Shown: positions 1-47,110 of the stretch, in pieces
How positions within the stretch are numbered: the stretch's first letter is position 1
Layout: each line of letters begins with the position of its first letter
Source of the DNA: Axinella damicornis
Taxonomy: Eukaryota > Porifera > Demospongiae > Axinellida > Axinellidae
Assembly: GCA_963931865.1 (NCBI GenBank)
Contig: OZ007516.1
Location: forward strand, 1,847,883 to 1,911,882
Direction of reading: 5' to 3'
Length of the DNA stretch: 64,000 nucleotides
Notes under the pieces: model-generated
Told to the model about the DNA's origin: nothing
Database searches by the model: none
Seen by the model: only the letters and a program-made list of their open reading frames with translations
Made by a program: the position numbers and the translations under genes

Positions 1-564
1 AAAATAGGGGTCCCCTTGCATTAGGCTGGGGTCTTCTGTTGTTTAATTGCAATAAATGTTTACAGGAAAAATGCCTGAGCAAGCAGTTTGCATCCGTATT
101 GTATTGCAGGAAGTTCTTCCTTGTCGGTGTGATCAGAGTCTGCTGTGTATGTATCTCTATATGCAGCTTCACCAAGGGGGGAGGGGTACTTGCATGGCTG
201 TGAAGTTGTGTTCAGCTATATAGTATGGGGAAAGTGAAGTAGCCAGGGATGACCTATTACCCATCTAGTTTTTGCTTCAGGTGGGTATTTGAACAAATTG
301 CTTCTGTTCCCTCACTTATCATTTGTACATGTGCACAGTAAGTGTGAGAATGATGGCATGAACCTGCCAATTGGCAGCAATTCATCACTATTCATTTTGG
401 TCATTAATACTCGTAATCTGCTGAATGGTCCTGAATTCATTGCTATACAAGCACCCCCACCATGTTTACTGCCTAACCTTGGAACTATGCGGTCAGCTGT
501 CCCTGGCTATCCATTGCAGGAAGTTAATATGAAGCCAGTTCCTGTGCGTGATATCCAGTGCAGG

Positions 565-641
565 TAGCCTCGAAACCAAGCACGGAGGAGGCTCCTCCAC
601 ATGTGCCTGGGTTAGCCTCCTCCGTGCCTGGTTCGAGGCTA
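565..641. repeat. Hairpin element of the TAGCCTCG family
   Basis: Imperfect palindrome. The left arm starts TAGCCTCGAAACCA and continues GCACGGAGGAGGCT; the right arm is its near reverse complement ending GGTTCGAGGCTA. It belongs to the short hairpin family seen many times in this window (for example 4599-4633 and 42708-42738). Confidence 0.75.
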
Positions 642-1083
642 AAACTGTTTGAGGTGTGAGCTTTGCATAACAAGTTATTCATTGTCGCAAGATTCATTGG
701 CAATGACGGTGCTGGGTCATTTGCCACATTTCAGGGGCACTCTGGCTCTAGTCGTCCTGGCAGAAACATTGCAAATGAACCTAAATCTGTCCTTGCCAAG
801 GAATCTTTGCGATTGTCACGAAATGCAGCAATATGATTCTCAAGGATCTTATCAATGGACTCTTCAGCCAGGGTGCGCTTAAACTTTTGTGATGCTCGGA
901 CTTGTCGTGCACGTCTTGATGACTCAAATCAGTCTCATCTTAGTGGATTTAGTAGGCATGGGGTTGCTATGAGTGTGTCTGGGTGGATAATGTGAAGGAG
1001 TTTTGTTGTGTAAACATGATTCCTTTCATCCCTTGCTTCCTGGAAGGGTGTCACTTTTCCTAAATACTCCATTGGTAGACCAA

Positions 1084-1842
1084 TTAAGGTGGCGGGCAAG
1101 TGATTTTGGAATTAATAATTATGTCATCTAAAATATGTTGTAACCTGCAAGTCCTGCCATGAATGGAAACCAAATGTGGTAATCAAACACTTCATGGTAA
1201 GTACTACTTATGTACCAAGCCAGGATGTTCTGGAGCAGCAAACAACGGAGACAGCGAATTATTCAGTATGATGGAATTAAATAATTTTTCTGTACGTCTC
1301 AGTTTCATTGCACGCAAGCTACTGCTACTGTTCTTTCTCAGGATCAAGACAGGCCCAGTCCGGAGGGGGCTACGTTGAGTTTATGTAAGTACGCTTCCGA
1401 ACTAGCCGGATACGGAGTTAACAGTTTTATCGCGAGGTCAATTTTCCTGTTTTTGTACATCTTGCAGGGGAGAAACCACGATGAGACGTTCGTTCGACAC
1501 CATATGACAACGTAGCCCCCTCGAGTAACCAGTGGAAGAGCTGCCTGCGAAGAGCATTTTAGCTAAATACGTTCAGCTGATTTTTGAGACGTACAGAAAA
1601 AAACGGTGCTGTATTTCGCCGAGATTTGCAGCTGGCGTTGTCACGGTATGAAGTACGTATAACGTAGCGCTCAACTAGACACGCTGTCAATGGATGCCCA
1701 ACAGCCTTGGAAGAAGAAAGGTGGCACAGCATCTTGGATGGCTGCTGATGGAGCGCTCGAGAGCGGTGATTAGGAACTCGAACCACGCCTCCAATTATTG
1801 CGCGGTCACGCGCGCGTAATCATTGCTTGCCCGCCACCTTAA
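1084..1842. mobile_element. Non-autonomous inverted-repeat element with TTAA ends
   Basis: About 755 bp bounded by near-perfect inverted ends (TTAAGGTGGCGGGCAAGTGA on the left, its near complement ending CCCGCCACCTTAA on the right). TTAA at both extremities fits a TTAA target-site duplication, as made by piggyBac-type transposases; that class assignment is inference. A second inverted pair (GAGGGGGCTACGTTG at about 1363-1377 and its complement at about 1508-1522) lies inside. No transposase ORF is visible. Confidence 0.6.
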
Positions 1843-2224
1843 ACTGCTTGAATTCTGCCATGTATGTTGCTTCTTATCAAGCTTCTTTCCCAAGACAAAA
1901 CTTGGGGTGCGGAACAAGTCTATCTAACAACATATCTTCTTCACATTGAAACATCCCAGTAAACCAATCAGATTGCTTGAATTTTGTCATGTGGCAATAT
2001 AATATCCTTGCCCAGGCAACGGGTAGATCATGTGATTGAGGCATGTAACCCTCCATGAGAAGCACTTTTTCCTACATGGTGTTGGAATGGAATGACATGT
2101 CATATTGCACCAAAATGTGCAAACAAACTGTTTATCATGTGATATGCAGCCTGTGTTATTGGTCTGTCCGCAATGGCTGTCCAGTAAGTTGCAACTTCTA
2201 CTGCTCTATCAAAATACTGTTACC

Positions 2225-2530
2225 TTACCGAGCATTCTGGGAATGAGATTCATTACCGAGCATTCTGGGAATGAGATTCATTACCGAGCATTCTGGGAAT
2301 GAGATTCATTACCGAGCATTCTGGGGATGAGATTCGTTACCGAGCATTCTGGGGATGAGATTCGTTACCGAGCATTCTGGGAATGAGATTCATTACCGAG
2401 CATTCTGGAAATGAGATTCGTTACCGAGCGATCTAGGAATGAGATTTATTACCGAGCATTCTGGGAATGAGATTCGTTACCGAGCGATCTAGGAATGAGA
2501 TTTGTTACCGAGCATTCTGGGAATGAGGTT
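2225..2530. repeat. 28-bp minisatellite, about 11 copies
   Basis: Tandem array of a 28-bp unit starting TTACCGAGCATTCTGGGAAT with period exactly 28. Copies vary at a few sites (GATCTAGG replaces ATTCTGGG in some; ATTCA alternates with ATTCG). There are no unique spacers, so this is not CRISPR-like. Confidence 0.93.
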
Positions 2531-2949
2531 CAGTTATGGTAATATGCTGACTAGAATGTGGTGGGTAGTACTGGTTCTCAAAACTCTCACCTAGTAAGAT
2601 TACTGCCAGTTCCCCTTCAGTTCTCATTGCTGCTAGCACCCCTACAAGTGGAATTCTCCCTAACCACGTTATCCTTGTATTAGTTCCTGTGTTGCTGGGG
2701 GATGGGTTGTTGCTGTAAGGTAACACAAGGTGTGATATTCAATGATGACTTTTGACACAAGGCTTCTTGTAACGTTACCAAGGATAGGATTCTTCATACA
2801 GAAGTTTTACGCATTACAATCTGCTGATCCTGTTTCCAGCTTTGCACCAGGAATCAAGTGCCAAATGTTATCCATAGTGGATGACCAACAGTAAATAACA
2901 CTTCGAACACAAACACTATGGAGTCAAATGGTATCCGCACTGGATAGTT

Positions 2950-3130
2950 CCGGTATCAAGCTACCGTAAGTCGCACGTTATTAGAGCATACTCCTGTACT
3001 TGTATCTCCACAGGAAGCAAATGTGATGAAATATGCTTAATTTCGAATGACAATCCTCAAATAGGAAGTGCGCTTCATTTCGAATTACCACTCCATGCTG
3101 AAGTCTTCTCCCAGAAACACTGCCATTTTC
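2950..3130 (-). repeat. Degenerate copy of a dispersed element (also at 33480-33705 and 56560-56830)
   Basis: Read on the minus strand this shares blocks such as CACTTCCTATTTGAGG and CTTCCTGTGGAGATA with the copies at 33.5 kb and 56.6 kb. It has no coding potential. Boundaries are approximate. Confidence 0.5.
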
Positions 3131-3347
3131 GATCCTACTTAATATGGCTGTGTTCTATAACAAGGGCTATTTTGTCTGTTCAAAGCACACTGCATACCTG
3201 GGAAGTGTGCAGCAGTCTCTGAGCAATCCACTGACAATGTTCAGCTGTGTTGTGCCAATATCCCTCATTTTTATGGCCTCCACTCTCTGTGTGGCTGGCC
3301 CTGACTGATCCTGAATCACTTGGCTCTTATATCATTTGATGCTGATC

Positions 3348-3458
3348 AGGAATTGAGGCTTATGATCAGGAAGTGAGGCTTATGATCAGCTTATGATCAG
3401 GAATTGAGGCTTATGATCAGGAAGTGAGGCTTATGATCAGGAAGTGAGGCTTATGATC
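3348..3458. repeat. 20-bp minisatellite, about 5-6 copies
   Basis: Tandem unit TGATCAGGAAGTGAGGCTTA with AATTGAGG/AAGTGAGG variants and one shortened copy. Confidence 0.88.
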
Positions 3459-3690
3459 GTGCAGTGCAGTGTGGTGTGGAAATCATGTGGGGACCCCCAG
3501 GGTGCAGTGCGCAACACGTAAAGCACTTCGCACATTTTGTCACGGTGCTGGTGGGTATTCTATTTGCTGGTGCATGCGGAAGCCTCACGAGAAGACTTCT
3601 AAAATTTGGCATCAATTCATGGTGCTCTTCAGTGGCACTTCCTAATTGTTTCTGTACACAAATTCTTCCAAGTTGCCTGGCACGATCTCC

Positions 3691-3737
3691 TTAGGCTTGT
3701 TCCCAGGCCTGCTCTGCGTGGCCTGGGAACGAGGCTA
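3691..3737. repeat. Hairpin element of the TAGCCTCG family
   Basis: Arms TAGGCTTGTTCCCAGGCC and GGCCTGGGAACGAGGCTA, separated by about 12 bases. Confidence 0.8.
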
Positions 3738-3883
3738 GGTCTGACTCTGCTGTGGTGCTCCCTCCCTTCCCATCTCCACCTACAGTATTGTGAACCCATG
3801 CAGAAGTCACCCTACACTGATTATACTAATTACTGTGTTGCTATTACATGTAATTGGCAGACATCTTGGTGCCTTTGTTGTTG

Positions 3884-3938
3884 CCTTTGTTGTTGCCTTT
3901 GTTCTTTTCTGTAATCCCCCCCCCCCCCCCCCCCCCCC
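3884..3938. repeat. TTGTTGCCT repeat followed by poly-C
   Basis: Three GTTGTTGCCTTT-like units run into an uninterrupted C tract of about 22 bases, 60-80 bases upstream of the first visible exon's acceptor. Confidence 0.9.
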
Positions 3939-4000
3939 GGACTATGGGAACTACTATACACAGTGTTGTTATGCAATGTCTCTCTCTGTCTCTCCGTCAG

Positions 4001-40319
<36,319 letters not shown>

Positions 40320-41525
40320 CTCAACACTGCATTCAGATGTTCACATGATTGTATTGTTTCAGCTATAAAAGGTTTTGGGAAATGTATGCCTTTACCGAAC
40401 CAAAAGGAATTTGCAACCACCCCATAGATTTGTAGCTTTTGTACATACAGTACTCGAGCCCAAGTGTTTTGCATTAATTTATGAGATTTCATGCCTTATT
40501 CTCAGTTATGTTGTTATGTATTGGATTCAAGTTTTTGAATTTTTATTGTAAGGTATCTTGGCCTGTTGTTCTTCGTAGGAATTGCCGTTACATTGGACTT
40601 TCATTTTTTGGTTGAATCACACTGTAGTCATCAATGCCATTACTCTATGATATTACAGTCAGAGGCCCAACTTGTGTTCTAGTCTTAGTTCCAGACTGCA
40701 CAGGTCTGCTGGGAGAACCAATCATATGGGATGTATGAAATCTCATGCCCTATAGCTGTATCGTGGTGCGATACCCTTATTATCATGATCATCACTGTCA
40801 CTTTCCAAGAAGAGATGGCATGCCATCCAATCTCCTCCCCCTCTGTAACCCTGCACATTATCTAGCAGAATAGCTAGATAATGTGCATATGCAGCTAAGT
40901 TCTCCCTAGTCTCCGAACCAGACCCTAACTTGCACGCGGAAGTCTTCCACCTGTGAGTTAGGGTCTGGTTCTGAGACTAGGTTCTCCCAAGAGCTATCTA
41001 GCTTGTGCATACACAGATTGACAGCTGGAGCCTGCATCATCAGCCATTTAGTTCATGCACTCAATTAGCTGATTAACATAACCAGTGGCTGGATAATTAT
41101 CAGTCAGTAATATGAAAGCAGTGCATGGTATTATGGTGTATATGATTTATGCTGGATCTCAATTTTCTAAGCCTCGGAATTAGCATTAATTTGCATACTT
41201 ACAAACTTAATTAGATTCACTGCTTTGTGAAAAATTCTCTTAATTGATATCAAATGTTAGGCAGGGTAACAACCATAATACAGCACATAAATGAGGTATA
41301 ATTATGGAGAGGACATTACAACTGATTGCATTGAATAAATTATTAATGAGTCCATAACAAGTCAGCATTCTCGGCCATCAGTATTATCTGTGAGCAATAG
41401 GATTGCCAGGCACCCTTCTTCGGTGGACATGTGTCATTGAGGCACTAACGCTTGAACTGTTCCACTGAGCGATCGAGGCAGCATGGTGGACTCAAATCAC
41501 CAAATCAAACAAGAGTTCTTGGTGA
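40320..41525. other. Between convergent genes: phosphatase 3' end and GTPase-1 3' side
   Basis: AT-rich, no further ORF. Contains a hairpin element at 40906-40980. The last 150 bases before 41526 match the corresponding stretch at about 46320-46470. Confidence 0.65.
40906..40980. repeat. Hairpin element related to the TAGCCTCG family
   Basis: CTAGTCTCCGAACCAGACCC (plus TAACT) is complementary to GGGTCTGGTTCTGAGACTAG, loop about 24 bases. Confidence 0.85.
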
Positions 41526-42164
41526 TTAGATTAGAGCTGCTGATAGCCTCCGGAGGAGCTTTGATTTGCGTTTGAGGGAGGAGATTATCTTCTTCGCGCC
41601 CTTCTTCTTTCTCTTAGAGGTGGCTGCATCCACTGCAATTTGGAACACGTCCTCCACACCCTCTGACGTAAGAGCTGAACACTCCACGTATGCAACAGCG
41701 CCAGTTCTGTCGATAATCTCCATCAGTTCACTCTCGCTCGGCGTGCAGCAGTTTCCTCCGCACACGCAGCCGCCGATACTGTCACACACCGTGAGGTCTC
41801 GTTTGCAACCGGCAAGGTAGACGGGAACACTGGGACAGTGCTCCTTCAGTTCTGGTAGCCATTTGGCCTCGACGTTCTTGAGGGTGGCCTCGTTTGTCAG
41901 ATCGAAACACACGATAACTGCATCGCAGCCCTTGTAGGCAAGCGCACGAATGTTGCTCTCTTCGTGGCAGCCGGACGTGTCGAGCACGGTGAGTTTACAG
42001 CTGGTTCCTTTGCTGGAGTGAATCTCAGCTGAGAAGTCCTCTACGAATTCAGTGGGGCTGTAGAAATCGAGGAACAGGTCTTGGGAGAGTTTCGCTACTA
42101 GTGCGGTCTTGCCGCAGCCTACGTCTCCGACCAGAACGATTCTCTTCTTTGTTTGCCAGCACAT
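41526..42164 (-). CDS. Rnd/Rho-like small GTPase, copy 1 (212 aa, intronless)
   Basis: Single uninterrupted ORF starting MCWQTKKRIVLVGDVGCGKT. P-loop GDVGCGKT (residues 13-20), switch-I Thr38, DTSG (62-65), CKRD (120-123) in place of NKxD, and CSAL (162-165) in place of SAK. These departures, especially DTSG and GCKxDL, resemble vertebrate Rnd proteins, which hold GTP constitutively. The residue at Ras-12 is Val15 and at Ras-61 is Cys66; both changes abolish or strongly reduce GTP hydrolysis in Ras/Rho proteins. A cysteine-rich insert (GGCVCGGNCC, 131-140) is unusual. The C-terminus is polybasic (KRKKKGAKK, KRKSKLLRR) with no CAAX box, so lipid-free charge-based membrane or nuclear targeting is likely (inference). 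A TATA box lies 88 bases upstream. Confidence 0.92.
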   Translation of the reverse strand: MCWQTKKRIVLVGDVGCGKTALVAKLSQDLFLDFYSPTEFVEDFSAEIHSSKGTSCKLTVLDTSGCHEESNIRALAYKGCDAVIVCFDLTNEATLKNVEAKWLPELKEHCPSVPVYLAGCKRDLTVCDSIGGCVCGGNCCTPSESELMEIIDRTGAVAYVECSALTSEGVEDVFQIAVDAATSKRKKKGAKKIISSLKRKSKLLRRLSAALI

Positions 42165-42251
42165 GGTGATTGCTCAGTCACTGCAAGTTAAGTGAAAATA
42201 CTTATCATAAGTGGTCGCGGTTCAAGTGAATCTCTCAGTTGAGGCAGCAGC

Positions 42252-42257
42252 TTTATA
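42252..42257 (-). promoter_or_regulatory. TATA box of GTPase copy 1
   Basis: Minus strand GGCTATAAAGCTGCTGCCTC, then AACTGAGAG. The same arrangement (TATA, GCTGCCTCA, CTGAGA) is conserved at copy 2, which has diverged elsewhere upstream, supporting function. Confidence 0.6.
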
Positions 42258-42368
42258 GCCCGCGGCAGCTTCCGTCGTAGAATTATTGCATTCCGCAATG
42301 ATCGATTCCCAGAAATCCACGCAATGACATCCGGGTTTTTCCCTTCTGAGAAAAACAATGTCTTCAAC

Positions 42369-42397
42369 CAAGAGTGTATAATAATAATACACTCTTG
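42369..42397. repeat. End-to-end remnant of fold-back element D
   Basis: CAAGAGTGTATAATAATAAT followed by ACACTCTTG, a near-perfect palindrome equal to the two outer ends of the 25909-26237 element joined without interior. Confidence 0.7.
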
Positions 42398-42399
42398 CT

Positions 42400-42530
<131 letters not shown>

Positions 42531-42707
42531 TAGCTACATATATATTATACACACACATACATATTAGCTATATATATATAAGCGTACATAGAAGTCTAGC
42601 CGTAGTTGAGGGAATCGGATGTAAACTTATAGCAGTCATTTAGTTCCTCAAATGGTGATTGCTGTTCACTGACTTGGGATTTTCTGTTCTATAGCACACT
42701 CTTACCT

Positions 42708-42738
42708 AGCCTCGTTCCCAGGCCTGGGGACGAGGCTA
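42708..42738. repeat. Hairpin element of the TAGCCTCG family
   Basis: TAGCCTCGTTCCCAGGCC followed by CTGGGGACGAGGCTA. Confidence 0.82.
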
Positions 42739-44618
42739 ACTCTTACCAGCCTTCTTTGATCTAGCTTCGCAGCTGCAAGTGTTAGAGCCGTGGCCCAAAA
42801 CATGTCTGAAACTCTCCTGGAATGTCTAGCACGGATGTTTGTCCTAATTCTTTTTGCAGACTAGTTAACACTTCAGTGTTTGTGTTACTGGTAAATGAAC
42901 AAATCTGGGACAAAACACCTGCATGGTCACGGTATGAGGCAGTCTCGCGGGCCAGCCGTATGTTTTTTGTTGTGAGCGGACGGGAATGATAGCCGCTCTT
43001 TATGAAGCATCAGCACTACTGCACTCTGTCATAATGAGTATATTGAAGTTTGTATATAGCTTCCACTTTGATAGAGCTTCTGTGTTCTGATTTGAGTGCC
43101 CACCTACAGGTAATTTTCCCTCCTTCGGTTGCATGCTGTTTCTATGGTACCCCCTTTGTTTTGCCTAAGCTGTGATGTCACACTTCCTGACTGCATCCAA
43201 GTTGTGATTACTCCTCTCCGGATCCAGTAGTATGTATATTCACAATGCATGAATTTTGGTTACTAAAAACATTCCACTGTCAACATGATTGTTTTTAAAT
43301 ATTCATGCATTGTTTTGCCAGTTCAATGTGGGATAATTATTGATGTCACAGGACTTCCTTTCAGCAGAATGTTGTTTGTGCATTTACTTATAGGTGTGAT
43401 GTCACTCAAGCCAAGGAATTATGGTTTACATTTGAGGTTCATGAATCACTAGGAGAATGTTTCACTGTACGCCACCCAACGTTTTGTATACTCATGAGAC
43501 CGCAAACACATTACAGTGCTTTTGTATGCATAATTATTATATATTATATATTATATGTTTGTGTAAGTGTGTAATCTGTACAGTACTTCCTTAACATAAT
43601 ACAAGCAATTCACAAGAAGGTTCCCATGCATCCTTCACTCGCTTGATATCAACCTGTTGGCAATGAGAAACAAGTTTATGAGTTGAAAAGAAGAATCCAT
43701 GTATGTGCTACTGATTGCTTTCTATAGGCAGAAGGTACTTCGTGGAAGTGAACCAGGAAATTGACCCTGCATGTGCTAGCCCTAATTGTTAACCATTAAA
43801 ACTGTGCTGGCTAGTATCTTTTTAATTATAGATATTGAAAGCTTTACAGTTTCCCTATTTTGAAATGGTTACGTTTTTTTTTTTTTCAGAATGAAAGGGT
43901 TAAGGTTTGTAAGTGCAGTTTAAAGGTTAACTGTTCCTGATCATGATTCCTGGAAGTCAGGAAAGCTTATGGCACTAGTGACAGTGTGTGGGTGGACAGA
44001 GTAATAGCTATTTCAACCCATTGGCTACTAAAAACTAGTGCAGTTTCCCTGTTTTGAAAGCTATGTTCTATTACCATTGTGCCAGCTATATATAAACAGC
44101 TTAGTATCAACGATCTATAAGTACAACTCAAAGACTAACTGTTTCCTGATTCCAAGAACTGAGGAAGCTTACCTGGAAGCTGAGGTATTCTCTATTCTCT
44201 ACAGACAGTGTTGTTGCAGCAACTACTGCACTGGTTTGTTGCAACATGTGCTCAGCGCCTTCCTTATATGGAAGGTTCAGAGCTCCGAAAGTTTGCTATT
44301 TTTTTGCCTTGCATGCATGCATGCTCATTCCCAGGCCTCCATGCACATAGGCCTGCACGCCCAGCTTTTGTCGCTTGTAGTACAAAAAGCGACAAAAACT
44401 GTGTGTGGAGGCCTGCATGGCAACACTGAACATGGCGGAAAGGCCACTACTGCACCTTTGCCAGTTTGAACAGGCAAAATTATTAGCACCCAATGCAGAT
44501 GAAATTTGAGTGGGTGTCCGTGCACATGTGTGGGTGGAAGAAGCCTTTTCAGATGCATTCTGTGCATAGCTATACCGTATAGATTTCAGGTTGGTTGTCC
44601 CAAAAATTTGGACTGCAA

Positions 44619-44716
44619 AACTGCAAAAGTATCACGTGATTTGAATCCACCAATAGAATCCAAGTTGTTGGATTCTATTGGTGGATTCAAGTCATGTGAT
44701 ACTTTGCAGTTTTGCA
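44619..44716. repeat. Near-perfect 49-bp-arm palindrome
   Basis: CTGCAAAACTGCAAAAGTAT... pairs with ...TACTTTGCAGTTTTGCA across AATCCAAGTTGTTGGATT. The loop is only a few bases, so it could form a strong cruciform or hairpin RNA. It lies inside duplication copy 2 only. Confidence 0.88.
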
Positions 44717-45059
44717 TTCTGAGTTTGGACGGAGCAAGCAACAAAAAACATGGCACTGACTTCTAGACTTCTACAATGTCAGTCATCAAGCAGCTACACG
44801 TAGTGGATATAACTGCTTACAGTGAGTACATTATGCATCCCCTTTTATGAAGATTCTGGATTTGAGGTGTCTGTATTTGAGTAACAGTTTAGCTGTGCAC
44901 TCCAATTGCCTGGCACCTTTCTGGAGTTTGTGCAGTCCCCTGCGCCCTGGGAGTATTACTCTGCATGGTGAGCAATAGTACGGTTTAGTTTTGTAGTCAT
45001 GGGAGTTTTTGAAACTGTGAGGGAGGGGGGTACTTTTACGTTGTGTGTACTAGGTGAGT

Positions 45060-45150
45060 AAGTAGAAAGTACAAACTCCAGGTTGCTCTGCTATGACCCA
45101 CCGCTTTCCTATCACTGGCTCTCAGATATTCACATGTATCAGTATACTCT
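45060..45150 (+). pseudogene. Decayed copy of the phosphatase terminal exon region
   Basis: CAAACTCCAGGTTGCTCTGC / CACCGCTTTCCTATCACTGG matches GAAATTCCAAGCCACTCTGC / CACCACTTTCTTATCACTGA of 40269-40319. The TGA stop has become TGG and the reading frame is lost. Confidence 0.65.
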
Positions 45151-45159
45151 TTCAATTAA

Positions 45160-46471
45160 TTATATATACCATGCAGAACCAAAAACAGTAACTGTTTTCA
45201 ATGTCGTAGTGTTTGTGAACCCAAGTGTTTTGCATTAATTTTGCTTTACGAAATAATTGTCATGCATGTATTCAAGTTAAGGCATATTCTTCATAGACAT
45301 AATAATATCATTGCCATCGCAATCTGGCATGGGGCACTGCATGACTCAGGCTGTCATCAACAATGATCCAGTTGCCATAGTCCATGATACTTGGAGCTCA
45401 ACGTACACCTATGAACCAAAATACATGGGCCTAGTGTATGGATGTCTGCATTGTTCGTTTTTCCTGATCTTTGAGGTAGTCACTTTACCGCATACAATCT
45501 CTTCTGCCACTGTAGCTATATAAATTAATGTCATGACCAGCCGCAGTTGTACAAATGCATTGACCAAGGTTACCAAACTAGAGCTATGACCTATAGTGTT
45601 AATTATCAGAGTAACTTGGTGATCAAACAATTCTGGACAGGCTGCCACACATTTATGTTTGCATGCACTTAAATTATATTGATAAATAAAAATGCTATTT
45701 GAGGGGTTTGCTTATGTCTGCCAATGCGTGGCACACATTCTGCAAATAGTTTCCCGGAATATTAATCTCTGCATTCCAGTACACAAATTGGGTTGATTAA
45801 CCATTAAGTTGTGCCAGCATGAAATATTACCAAAATGCATCCAGTGCACATGTGCACGTCATGCAGATTGATCGCACATGTGTATGCAGATTGATCACCC
45901 ACCATATAATCATCCATACAATTGATGTATACCTTTGACTATACGTATCCACATTTTCCAAGGGTTATAAACCCCTCTGATTTTCAGCCCTTCAACTTTA
46001 TACTGTCAATAAGTTTTCCAACACAGACTTAGTAAGCTAGTCAAAATGTAGTGTTGGTCAGTATGCGTAAATATAGTTCGACGCAGTTGTCCTGACGACT
46101 ACCAACATGCATTACGGGTGTACGTTACATTGATTTCTTGTGTGAAATCTTTTTGGTGTGAAAATATTTCTTGACACAAAAGGTACAATAGCAGCACGCA
46201 TGCATACACTATTATGAGAGGACTGCACAAACTGAATAGGAGTTGAAAACAAGGTATAATAAGTGTAACACATATGCATAAGGATGCAGGATTGCATCCA
46301 TATTAGGAGTTGAAAAGAGTTCATAACAAGTCAGCAATCTCGGCCATCAATCTCATGTGCAGTATGATTGCGAGGCACCCTTCTTCTGTGGACTTGTCAT
46401 TGAAGCTTGTTCCCAATGAGTGAGGAACCGCGGTGGACTTAATCACCAAATTAGGATAGAGTTCTTGGTGA
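45160..46471. other. Intergenic part of duplication copy 2
   Basis: AT-rich; carries worn matches to 40.4-41.5 kb (GCCCAAGTGTTTTGCATTAA region at about 45215-45240). No gene seen. Confidence 0.6.
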
Positions 46472-47110
46472 TTAGATTAGAGCTGCTGATAGCCTCCGGA
46501 GAAACTTTGATTTGCGTTTGAGGGAGGAGATTATCTTCTTCGCGCCCTTCTTCTTTCTCTTAGAGGTGGCTGCATCCACTGCGATTTGGAACACGTCCTC
46601 CACACCCTCTGACGTAAGAGCTGAACACTCCACGTATGCAACAGCGCCAGTTCTGTCAATAATCTCCATCAGTTCACTCTCGCTCGGCGTGCAGCAGTTC
46701 CCTCCGCACACGCAGCCGCCGATACTGTCACACACTGTGAGGTCTCGTTTGCAACCAGCAAGGTAGACGGGAACACTGGGACAGTGCTCCTTCAATTCTG
46801 GTAGCCATTTGGCCTCGACGTTCCAGAGGGTGGCCTCGTCTGTCAGATCGAAACACACGATAACTGCATCGCAGCCCTTGTAGGCAAGCGCACGAATGTT
46901 GCTCTCTTCGTGGCAGCCGGACGTGTCGAGCACGGTGAGTCTACAGCTGGTTCCTTTGCTGGAGTGAATCTCAGCTGAAAAGTCCTCTACGAATTCAGTG
47001 GGACAGTAGAAATCGAGGAACAGGTCTTGGGAGAGTTTTGCTACTAGTGCGGTCTTGCCGCAGCCTACGTCTCCGACCAGAACGATTCTCTTCTTTGTTT
47101 GCCAGCACAT
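46472..47110 (-). CDS. Rnd/Rho-like small GTPase, copy 2 (212 aa, intronless)
   Basis: Same length as copy 1 and differs at five residues only: S36C, K57R, N91D, K96W and L203F. S36C lies in switch I two residues before the conserved Thr38, so effector choice might differ. Val15 (Ras-12), Cys66 (Ras-61), DTSG, CKRD, the CVCGGNCC cluster and the polybasic CAAX-less tail are all kept. Starts 344 bases from the divergent second FERM gene. Near-identity of the coding region beside diverged flanks points to strong purifying selection or gene conversion. Confidence 0.92.
   Translation of the reverse strand: MCWQTKKRIVLVGDVGCGKTALVAKLSQDLFLDFYCPTEFVEDFSAEIHSSKGTSCRLTVLDTSGCHEESNIRALAYKGCDAVIVCFDLTDEATLWNVEAKWLPELKEHCPSVPVYLAGCKRDLTVCDSIGGCVCGGNCCTPSESELMEIIDRTGAVAYVECSALTSEGVEDVFQIAVDAATSKRKKKGAKKIISSLKRKSKFLRRLSAALI

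Larger units (their letters stand above)
1..4000 (+). other. Upstream or intronic sequence 5' of the first visible phosphatase exon
   Basis: No exon could be supported here. The FERM exons that should precede position 4001 (start codon, and the segment ending in a YFGLQ-type motif) were looked for in the + frames and not found, so they probably lie before the window. The stretch holds a 565-641 hairpin, a TTAA-flanked inverted-repeat element (1084-1842), two minisatellites (2225-2530 and 3348-3458), a repeat-family copy (about 2950-3130) and homopolymer C. ORFs here are short and lack recognisable domains. Confidence 0.6.

Noticed and set aside
2225..2530. CRISPR-like array of 28-bp repeats
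   Set aside because: Units are contiguous with no spacers, and the genome is eukaryotic.
43886..43895. Alternative phosphatase terminal exon after a T-rich tract plus CAG (Glu then stop)
   Set aside because: It gives only one residue before a stop and lies beyond GTPase copy 1; the 40255 exon is closer and encodes a coherent tail.
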